A DNA stretch of 64,000 nt from RFSX01 sp964591455 (GTDB lineage: Bacteria; Bacteroidota; Bacteroidia; Chitinophagales; Saprospiraceae): contig CAZQDZ010000014.1 of NCBI GenBank assembly GCA_964591455.1, forward strand, positions 34,303-98,302, read 5' to 3'. Every line of letters starts with the position of its first letter. Position 1 is the stretch's first letter. The notes under the pieces were generated by a model. That model saw only the letters and a list, made by a program, of their open reading frames with translations. It ran no database searches and was not told the origin of the DNA. The translations under genes and the position numbers were made by a program. Shown here piece after piece: positions 27,301 through 39,300 of this stretch.

Positions 27301-30300
27301 TTATTTATGGATATTCACAGATGCAGATTTCGAAAATGATGTCTGCATCAGCGCAGTCAATGATTCTGAAAATGGAACGCTTCTTCCTGGAGATCTGCGT
27401 GGTGTTGTGACCGACATAGACGGTAACATCTACCTGGCTTATCAAGATACGCCTGGCTCTGAGGGAGAGACCTCACTGTTGGTCAAGTACGATTCTGCTG
27501 GAACAACAGAGCTTTCTAGGTCTCTAGAGGATTCTGTCTTCGATGGAACGGGGCACAGAAAAATCATAGGACTCGTCTATAGTGAGGATAATCATATGAT
27601 CTACGCTTCTACGGAGAGTGCCAATGAACCCTGTATAACAGCTTTTGACCCAGAAGATTTGACCCAGGGGTTTGATGCAGTGCCACCTACTCCTGGCGGG
27701 AATAATGCTAAAGGCATCGCCATACTCAAGGAATGTTGTCCAGGAAGAAGAGAGCAGGTGATAGACACCACGCTATGTGTTACATCTGCAGGAACCAAAA
27801 TATTTTTGCAAGATGTCCTGAGTTGTGAGGGGACCATAAGTGAGGGCGAATGGGAAGAAGCAGAGGATAATTCTGGTATGACTTTCAATCCTTGTGACAA
27901 TTCCATAACGATAGATGTACTTGATGGATGTGGCAGTTTTACTTTTGAATCAGATGGCATAGGAAGCAATCTAGAATGTGGTGCTTTCGTCATTACAACG
28001 AATGTCTGTGTCATCCCAGGCCATGATGTACAGGCAGAGACGACGGCAGCTGACTGCTATGACCCTAACAACTTGGGATCTATTACGCTTACCGTGTCTG
28101 GCGGCACAGCTCCATTTACTTATGACTGGGCTGATGATCAATATGATGGCCTCAGTTCAATTACAGGACTCCAAGGTGGGACCTATCCCGTTACGGTTTC
28201 CTCTTCTACAGGCTGCACCAAAGAATTAGCACCGACAGTCGAAAGTGATTGTGGTCCAGACCCTTGCACAGAGGGTCTAGGCGGACGTGTATTTGGAGAT
28301 GTAGATGCGGATGGTCGTAACGAAGAAGGGGAGACAGGTCCAGGCGGTGTCAAGGTTCAGGTTTTTGGTTGTAATGATTTGGAAGAAAGTTATCTCATAG
28401 AAACGACGTTTACAGATCTCAATGGAGATTATTATTTTTCTGACCCGACTATCGTCTCAGGAAATCCGTATAGGATAGAGTTTACAGAGTTGCCAGAAGG
28501 ATATGTGTCGTCCTTGGCGGGTGCAGATAATCTGACCAATACAAGATTTGTAGATGAAATATCTTGCAACATTCATTTCGGTGTAATCAATGAGGCAGCC
28601 TTTTGTGGCGGAAATCCTATGATGGTGACTCCATGCTATGTATCTAGCCCGTCAGCTAATGAAGATGTGCTTATTAGATTTTCTTATAATAATGAAGGCA
28701 CGGCTGATCTAGATAAAACGACAATTGCCGAATCTCAAATGACAGGCTCTCTGTGGGGAGTAGCTTATGCTAAAAAGACAAAATCTATTTATACCTCCGC
28801 TGTTCTTAAAGGACATATACCATTGGGCCCAAGCGGTCTGGATGCTATTTATTTGGTTGATCCATTTGCTGATGCTGCAAATGCAACACCGTGGTTGGAA
28901 TTGACAGATGATATGAATATTGCTGTGAGTTCTGTGACAGCGGATCCACAATATTTAGATAATACAGCAAGAAGCTTGAACGAGTTAGTGCAAAATGATG
29001 CTGTTGCTTTTCAAGATGTAGGAAAAGTTGGCATTGGTGACATAGAGCTGAGCGAAGATGAAGAAACTTTATATGTCGTAAATCTTTATGACAAAACTAT
29101 ATACGCTATCAGTACCATGACTAAAGAACTGCTAGGCACGTATCCTATTCCAGATCCAGGCTGTGTGCAGGGCGAAGCGCGACCATGGGCCTTGGCAGAA
29201 CGCAACGGAATCATCTATGTCGGTGTTACCTGCGATGGAGCGGCGTCAGGTAATCCAAGTGATTTCACAGATAATTCTGGTGTAGAGAATCTGCGTGCAA
29301 CCGTGTATCAGCTAGAGGCAGAATCGTTTGTCGAAGTACTGAATTTTCCTTTGGATTATCCAAGAGAAGAGCCTTTTACCTATTCTGATGGCTGTAATCA
29401 AATAGACAGATGGAAGCCATGGCTCAGTGTTATGCCTGCCACTTGTGCCGATGGTAATATAGGGTACCCTACACCGTTATTGACGGATATCGAATTCGCT
29501 GCTAATGGCGATATGATACTGGGTTTTACTGATAGAACGGGCTTTCAGTTTGGTTATGCCAACTACGGACCAGCAGGCACTGAGATCAGATCTGGATATT
29601 CTGGAGGTGATATTCTAAAAGCCTGTTACACAGGTACATCTTGGCAAATAGAGAATGTGGCCTCTGGATGTGCCAGCGAAGGTCTCGCGATCCATGCTTA
29701 TGACGAAGAAGGCTATGTACCATCTTTTGGAGGATTCTTGCCGAAAGAGGGAGAGTTTTTTTATGGCGATTATTTTCATGGAGATGGAGAGATAGATGGA
29801 ACAGGGTTGAGTTTTTTTCCTGGCCATGCTGAGATTACCATAGGGGGTTTAGCAATTGTGCCGGGCAGTGGTGAGGTGATCTCTACTTCTTTTGATCCTG
29901 TGACAGGAGCACCAAATTTTAATACTGGAGGCGTCATTTACCTTGACCTCGCGACTGGTAAGAGGTCTCGTAACGGTTTCCAACTATATGCCACAAACGA
30001 TCCTAACACGACTTTGGGCAAAGGCATAGGCTTGGGAGATATAGAAGCTCTTTGTGGAGAAGTGCCGATTCAGATCGGTAACTATGTCTGGGCAGATGTC
30101 AATGGTGATGGAATACAAGATCCATGCGAGCCTCCGGTAGCGGACCTCACAGTAAAACTATACACCAAGATGGTGTCAGAAGCTTATGAACTTATAGCGA
30201 CAACAAAGACTAATGAGTTAGGCAACTACTACTTTACCAATGATGAAACCGAAGGAGAAACATGGGAGGATGGCTTCGAGAACATAGAGAAAGACAGTAG

Positions 30301-33300
30301 CTACGTTGTAGTGTTTTGTGGCGATCGCTACAACGAGGCTACTGGCTTATTGACCGTGGACAAGACCTTGTACGAACTTACTGTAGCGGATACAGGTAGG
30401 GGTGACAGCCCAGACCTGAATGATAGTGATGCACAACCAGTAGAGGTGACAGACATAGGTGTCTTCCCAGCAATAGCAGTCACAGCATCTGAGACTGAAC
30501 ATAGCTTGGACTTGGGACTATTGCCTAAGCCTGACTTGGCACTGACAAATAAGATAGACCAAGATTTATTTGGACTCAAATACGGAGATACAGTCAAATT
30601 TGAAATGACAGTCTTTAATCAATCTTTAGTAAAAGTTGATTCACTAGAGATAACAAATTATTTGCCTGAAGGCTACACGTTTGACGAAACCATAACTGGA
30701 AATGAAGCGTGGACTGTAAATGAAGATGGGTATCTAGTTACGATTTTGGATGAAGAAATATTAAGTGCTGCTTCTGATTCTGCATGCCTCTATTTGACCT
30801 TGGAGAAAGTTGATGATTTTCTGGAGTATGTCGATGTAGCAGAAATCAGTGCAGCTTGGATAGATGGAGAATTAGTGGAAGACTGTGATTCTCCGCTTAA
30901 TGGTGATCCAGAGGATAATGTCGGCAGTGTTGTGGATACACAAGCTGATGACTTCATAGATGGCGATGGTACGGCTAGTGAACCCGATGGTGTTGCAGAT
31001 ACAGACCAAGATAATGTCGACCCTGCGAAGGTGCCTATCTGTGATTTGGCGCTAGTCAATGTCGTGGAAGAGCGGCCAGCTACACTTCAGCTAGGCGACA
31101 CGATTAAGTATAAGGTGGTCTTAGAAAATCAAGGCACCGAAGCTGCTACAAATATTGAAGTATTCTATTCTATACCAGATGGCTTAGCTTATCTGGATGC
31201 TAATGATGCTGCTGACCTGGCTTGGACAGTCAATGGGAATCAGGCCACAACTACAGTGATGGAAGTTCTTAATCCAGGAGAGAAAGATTCCATTTGCATT
31301 TTCTTAGCAGTTGATAATGTATCTATTGAAGAAGTCGAAGTAGATAGTTGGACTACTTTTGCTGAGATTGGCAGTTATGAAGATCCTGCATCTCCAGGAG
31401 TGGAAAAATCAGATATAGACAGTAGCCCCGATGATGACCCTGCCAATGACTCTGGAGGAAATCCCGATGACGAGACAGATGATGTCACTTATGGAAATGG
31501 AGAAGGCAATCCTGATGATCCAGCGGAGGACAGCGATCCAAGTTTAGATGAGGATGATCACGACCCAGCTAAGATAGAAGTCTGTGATGCAGCAGTAAAG
31601 ATTTATACAGAAGAAACGGGCCCTTTCCTATACCAAGACACAGTAAAGTTTAATGTCGTAGTCTACAATCAAGGTAACAGTGATCTCACTAATATAACGA
31701 TAAACGACTTCTACGGAAGCGGTATGAGTAATGTTAGCACATTTACCAACACTACAGAAAACTGGTTGGAAAACAATGGTCACTTGACGACCACATATTC
31801 TGAGGTGTTAAAGTCAGGAGAGTCTGATACTATCTGTTTGGACATGCAGATAGTATCCTCTCTTCTTTTTGATGTAGACTCATATCTCCAAGTAGTAGAG
31901 ATAGCTTCTTTTGAAGACCCAGATAATCCAGATGTACCTAAAATGGATATAGATAGTACACCTGATGCTGATCCTGACAATGACTCTGGGGGGAATCCAG
32001 ATGACATGACGGATGACGTTGTTAATGGAGATGGTACAGGCGACCCTCTTGATCCTATCGATAATAGAAACCCCGCTTTTGACGAAGATGACAATGACCC
32101 TGTCTTGGTAGATGTGTTCGATCTTGCATTGAAAAAAATCACTGTTGATGATAGGTCCTATGCGCCAGGAGAAAAGGTAGACTTTTTAATTACTGTCTAT
32201 AATCAAGGGAATGTAATTGCTGATAATTTTGTTGTGACTGATTATTTGAGAGATGGTTTTACATTCTCTGAAACTGATAATTCTGGCTGGTTTCGAGCTG
32301 GAGATAATATAGAATATTTATCTAGCAGAAGTCTTGCGGCTGGCGCTTCAGTAGACATCCCTTTAAGGTTGATGGTTACAGTTCCTCCTTCGCCAGTCTC
32401 CGTAGAAGATTGGTGGAATTACGCCGAGATAAGCAGTGCAGATGATGATGACGATACCTCCACTTTGACGCTGGATGCCGATAGTCATCCTGATAATATG
32501 AATGATGAGAGTGATGACCTCAGTCCTGACGACCTTGCCGACAATGCCATCACTGAAAACGGCTTGTTAGGTGGAGACGAAGATGATCACGATGTATCAG
32601 CAGTAATCGTCGGTTTTGATTTAGCTTTGACTAAAGAGATTCTGAATGAAGGCCCTTACAGGTACGGTGACACCTTGACCTATAGAATAGCAGTCAGTAA
32701 TGAAGGTGGTATGGCGGTCACTCAAGTACAGCTTTATGATGCTATCCCTTGTGGCTTAGACTTTCTTCAAGAATTGAATCCTGCTTGGACATTCAGCAAC
32801 AATGTTGCGAGGACAACACTAGAGAATCTGCTTTCTCCAGGGAGTACATCTTTTGTGGATATCCAGCTTGTCGTACAGCGATGCGATCAGCCGGGCTTTG
32901 ATAATTATCATAATGTAGCAGAGATTTCTGAGTTTAAAGATGAAGAAGAAAACGAACCTGCAACGTCGGATATAGATAGTACGCCAAATGAGAACCCTGC
33001 AGATGATCCAGAAAGCGAGGATGATCACGATTCTGTAGATGTTGAAGTTTGCGATTTGGCTCTTACAAATAAGGTCGTCGAACTACCTTCTAAAATTGAG
33101 GTAGGGGATACCGTTAAGTTTGAGGTAGTAATCCACAACCAAGGAAATAATATAGTCAACGGTGTAGAAGTCGCTTACCTTATACCGAATGGCTTCGAGT
33201 ACCTTGCTATCAATGAAACGACTTTACCTAACTGGACTTTGGAGGGAGATGCTATGGCTAGTGTGGAGACTACAGAAGTGATCCAGCCAGGAGATACTGA

Positions 33301-36300
33301 TTCTATATGCATATTCTTGGCCGTGATCAATGTACCTACGGGAGAAGTTATAGAAGAAAACTGGACGACCGTAGCAGAAATAACAAGCTATCTTGATGAG
33401 AGCAGTGAGGTAAAAATAACAGACGCCGATAGTACACCTGATGATAATTTTGATAACGACCCAGGAGGGAACCCTGATGACGAGACCGATGATGTTGTGG
33501 ATGGTGATGGCAGTGGTGATCTAGAGGACCCTGTAGAAGATGGTAATCCTGAATTAGACGAAGATGACCATGATCCAGCCAAGGTAGATATTTGTGATGT
33601 CGCTACAATAATCTACACAGAAGATGAAGGCCCACATGCTTATGGTGATGAAGTGAAGTACGTAGTGGAAATTCACAATCAAGGGAATGGCCTGATTACA
33701 AATATTGAATTACAAAATTTATTTGGCGAGGGACTAGACTTTATAGAATGTACAGAAAATTTAGCTGCGGGGTGGTCAGAAAATTCTGATGGAGATCTTG
33801 CGATCACTGTGTCAGAGACGATAAAGTCTGGAGACACTTTAGAACTCTGTCTTTTTATGGAAGTACAGCCAACTGTAGAGCCCGCCTATGATAATTATTT
33901 ACAGACTATAGAAGTTGTCCGATTTGAAAATCCTGAGTATCCAGGCAAGGCTAAAGTAGATATAGATAGCACAGCTGATGATGATCCAACTAATGATACT
34001 GGAGGCAACCCCGATGACGAAACCGATAATACCCTAGATGGAGACGGAAGTGGGGACGTAGATGACCCCGTCGAGGATACGGATCCAAATTTGGATGAAG
34101 ATGACCACGACGCTGTCGATATAGAGATATGTGATGTGGCGCTTATTAACAAGCTAGAAGAAAGACCTGAGACCATCAAAGTCAGTGACACGATTAAGTA
34201 TGAAGTGGTCCTTCAGAATCAAGGGAATAATGATGTCGCTCAGATAGATGTCAATTATTTAATGCCAAATGGATTTAGTTTTGTAGACGAAAACGAAAAC
34301 CTGAGTCCAGCTTGGTCAATGGTTAATGATAGTTTGCTTCAAGTGACAACGCAGAAGCTATTATTACCTGGAGAGTTTGATACCTTATGTTTGTATCTGC
34401 AAGTAAACAATTTAGAAACAGATGAGGTGACCCCTGATAGTTGGACAACCTTGGCAGAGATCGCAGCGTATGATAACGGAGAAGGAGAGTCTAAAATTAC
34501 TGACGCAGATAGTGTACCTGATGATGATCCTGCTAATGACCCTGGTGGAAATCCAGACGATGACACTGACAATGAACTAGATGGTGATGGTACAGGTGAT
34601 CCGTCAGATCCAGATGAGGACACGGACCCAGAACTCGATGAAGATGATCACGACACAGAGATTCTATATGTCTGTGACTTAGCTACAAACTATATAGCTG
34701 ATATTGATCCTGAAAGTTACTTAGATATGGTGCAGTTCAAACTGGAGCTGCACAATCAAGGAAATAGACCTATAACAAATATCCGACTTGAGAATCTATT
34801 CGCTGAGGGTTGGGAATATGTGCCTACAGTGAGTAATGTTGAAACTGGTTGGGTTCTAGATACATTTGGTGTCTTAAAATTATTTTCCGAGGAGGTTATC
34901 GACGTAGGCGAAATGGATACGCTGTGTCTTGAGTTGAAAGTAATACCAGATAATAATGGTGGACTTTTCAGTTGGCAGCAAGTAGGAAAGATTACAAGTT
35001 TTGACGACCCCGAGGCACTCACTTTGGCTAAGGATGATGTAGATAGTGATCCAGAGATACAGATTTTACTTGGCATTACTCAACCTGAAAATGACCTTGT
35101 ATTTATAGAAGACGTCAAAGTGTTTGATCTTGCAACGATAATCGAGATAGATTCTATGCCGCCTGTCTTACCTGTAGTGCCAGGGGATGTATTGAAATTC
35201 ATTGTTGTAACTACTAATCAAGGAAACACTGAGGCTAATAATATCCTCTTGTCTAATTATGTGATGCCAGAGAATCTTAAGTTGGCAGATATATCTGAAG
35301 GAGTTGGATGGGCAGCCATTAATGACAGCTTAAGTCAGTTGACTTTAACTGAGACCCTAGCGCCAGGAGCAATGGATACGACTTGCATCTATCTGGAAGT
35401 TGTCAATGGGGGCATGGCTGATATAATCACTTGGGTGGAAATCTCTGGTTCTGATGAGACAGATGCAGATTGTTTTGACATGGATTCTACGCCAGATGAG
35501 ATTAATGGCAATGATGTAGGAGGTGTATCACAGACAAGTTCTGATGACCACATAGAGGATGACGGAGCTGATGGCAATGACGATGGTATCACTGACGAGG
35601 ATGATCATGATCCGGCTCAGCTATTTGCACAAGACTTAGCTTTGATAGTTTGGACAGATCACAAGGACCCAGTCAAGGTGGGACAAGACATCAACTTCAT
35701 CGTCAAAGTAGTCAATCAAGGAAATATCGAGAATGACAAAGTCAAAGTCGTGACTTATCTCCCTGAGGGATTAAGTCTCAGTAGTAATGATGGTAACGGA
35801 TGGGTAGTGGAGTCTGAGGACCTTATCTCTCTGTCTCTGCCAGAGAGTTTGCCAATGGGTGCAGAGCAGGAAGTCAATATGTTATTACAGGTAAAACCTG
35901 GTGCAGTATCTGAGACACTGATCATATATTCTGAAATAGCCAGTTCCATTGATACTCAAGGGAACCCATTGGATGACAGAGATGTAGATTCTACACCTGA
36001 TGAGATTTTGGGGAATGATAATGGTGGAGAACCACAAGACCCTATTGACTGTAATACGGAACCGACAATTATAGTCAATGATAATAGATTAGATGGCGCA
36101 GGCAGAAATGGGGAAGATGAAGATGATCAAGATCCAGCTTGGGTGCATGTTTTTGATTTGGCGACAATAATTTATACCAATCAGACCCTACCGATCATAC
36201 CTGGTGATGACATCAAGTTTGAAATAGAAATTCACAATCAAGGAAATATGGCAGCAGAGAATGTAGAGCTTTCCCTCTATGTTCCTGACGGCTTTGCCTT

Positions 36301-39300
36301 GAGTGAGAATGACGCATTCGGCTGGTCGACTTCTGGTGATAATTCGTTAAGTATGACTCACTCAGAAAGATTGGAGCCACTGACTGCAGATTCTATCTGC
36401 CTTGTTCTTACAGTTTTACCGGACCATGTTTTAGAATCGTTGATTCCATTTGTTGAGATTAGTATGGCAATGGATACTTTAGGTCACGAACTGGCAGAGT
36501 CGGATCTGGATTCTAATTCTGATGCAGACCCGACTAATGATATAGGAGGCTTCCCTGATACAGATGATGATGACAGACTGGATGGCTTGTCGACGATGGG
36601 GGAGGATGAAGATGATCATGATCCAGTAGTGCCACCTGTTTTAGATTTGGCCATAAGAATAGTGAATGTAGACGAAGGACCTAAAGTGCCTGGTGACCTT
36701 GTGAAGTTTGATGTTACAGTCTTCAATCAAGGAAGTGTAGTGCCAGGTAGTTTTGTCATCGAAAACTATGTCCCAGAAGGATTGAGGTTTAGAGACATGC
36801 CAGAGAATGATGGTTGGTCTATCCAAGGCTCTAATGCTGTATATACTTATGACAATAATCTGCTTCCGACTGAGTCTGATTCGCTGTGTATCTTCTTAGA
36901 AGTAACGGACAAAGCCCACCCGGCTAACGTCGTAGATATGATTGAGATCGTGAGTATCACGGATGATCAAGGCGAAAACATAAGTGACAGAGATATAGAT
37001 AGCGTATCTGAAAGCAATAATGAGAATGACAAAGGGAACGACCTCTACTCGGCAGAGGACAATAAGATTCTTGAGAATGGAAGAAGTGGTGGCGATGAGG
37101 ATGATCACGATCAAGCGTTTGTATTGCTTTGTCAAGATATGCTCTGTTTGAGTCAAGTAAACGTTAGCTTGAATGAAAACTGCGAAGCCCAACTCACAGC
37201 AGAAATGTTGATGACAGGAGATTTGTTTCCTAACGAATTTTACGAAATCAGTATATCAGATGGCCATGGAAGTTTTGTGGGAAGCCCTTTAGTGAATTCT
37301 GATGATTTAGGTTTACATGAATTCCAGGTGTTCAACCCAATTTGTGATAATTATTGTTGGGGACAAATTCTAATCGAGTTTAAGCAGTTGCCTCAAATAG
37401 TGTGCCCTGCAAATCTAACATTATCCTGTGCAGCATTGGATGCACTTCCTTTGCCTGAAGTTGCCACTAGTGTTTGTGCTGGAACCGCAGAAGTGGTTCT
37501 TGCTAATGAAGTCAGAGAGAGATTGGACTGTGATGAAGAATTTACCCATAGGGTAAGCCGAGTTTATATGGCGACAGATGGTCTGGGTAATACAGCTTCA
37601 TGTGAACAAGAAATCTTACTTGAGAGAGTGGATCTAAGCGGATTACAGTTTCCTTTTAGTACAACGATTATGTGTAGTCAATTAGATAGTTTTGTCTTAC
37701 TGTCTTCAGGTGTACCTATGCCGTTCGTCCAATCCCCTAATGGTGATATTGGGGTACCTACCTTATGCACTGACCAAGATTTAGGAATTGGTGTTGATAT
37801 AGGAATGCTAATTGATTGTCCATTTGATCCCAGCGTATCTGCTGTGCCATTAATACCAAATGAGGGAATAAGTGTACTTACTCCTGATGGACCAGTCTTG
37901 CTAGAAGGAAATATGGCAACAAATTGTAGTGCCTTATTAATTTTCAATGATGTAGAAATTCCAACTCCTGGATGCGACAGAAGGATTATAAGGACCTTTG
38001 AGGTGTTTGAATGGTTCTGTGGAACAGAAATTCCAGCCTCTGGCAGTATGACCATAAATATCATAGATGATAAAGCTCCTGTATTTGAATGTCCAGATGA
38101 CTTTACTGTTACAACAGATGACAATTGCGGAGGCCAAGTTTCCGTACCTTCTGTATCACCCATAGATGGCTGTAGTAATGGTTATCAGATTGGCATTTTT
38201 CATAGTTTAGGATCCATTAGTACCAATGGCGGAGAGGTCAATTTGGAGGTTGGAGAAAACGAAGTCACTTATGTGGTCAGTGATAATTGTAATAACTCAT
38301 CTTCATGTCAAGTTATAGTGACTGTCAGAGATTTGACAGAGCCAGTTGCTATATGTGAAGGAGCGACTACAGTATCCCTCAATGATGCTGGTACTGCAAG
38401 AGTGCCTGCCGCCGTCTTTGATGATGGCAGCTGGGATGAGTGTGGTATAGGCAGGATGCAAGTGAGCCTGATGCCAGTCCCAGGTGACTTTAGCAATTTG
38501 AATTTTGGTCCATATGTGGATTTTGATTGTGCTAATGAAGGATTAGAAATAATGGTTGTGTATAGAGTGTTTGATCTAGGTGGCAACTTTAGCGATTGTA
38601 TGGTTATGGTCGAAGTCCAAGACAAGACAGCGCCACAAATAACCTGTCCTAAAGATTTTACTGTTGATTGTAGAGAAACGATTGTTCTAGATAATTTGAC
38701 TTTAGATTTTGGAGAGCCAGCAATTACTGATAACTGTGCACAGATGTATGTTGCCCAAGAAACTGTTTTATCAGATTTAGATCAGTGCGGTAATGGTGAG
38801 GTCGTCAGAAGCTTTGATATAATTAGGAATGGTGTCACTTTGGGTATTACTTGCCAACAGAATATTACGGTAACAGATTTGGACCCTTTTCAGGCTAGTG
38901 ATATAGTATGGCCAGTGGACCTAGGCTTAGTGGATTCTGGAAGATGCTCAGTCGTAGATCTGGCACCGAGTAATTTAGATCCTCCATTTGGTGTGCCTAC
39001 TTTTCCTACGGTAGATGACCATTGTGCTCTACTAGGAGTTGATTTTTCAGATGTCGTATCAGGACAAGGCGGATGTATGACCATCACGAGACACTGGGCT
39101 GTCATAGATTGGTGTAACCAAACCAATGGTACCTTTGCCATATTTGAAATCCCACAAGATCAAGTAATCACAATCAGCAGCACCACTACACCTGATATTG
39201 TACTTAGTGCTGATCCAATAATATTTTCATCTAATACTGGGGACTGTGTTAATTCAGATGTCTCAGTCTCTGTTACAGCACCTAACGTATGTCAGGAAGG

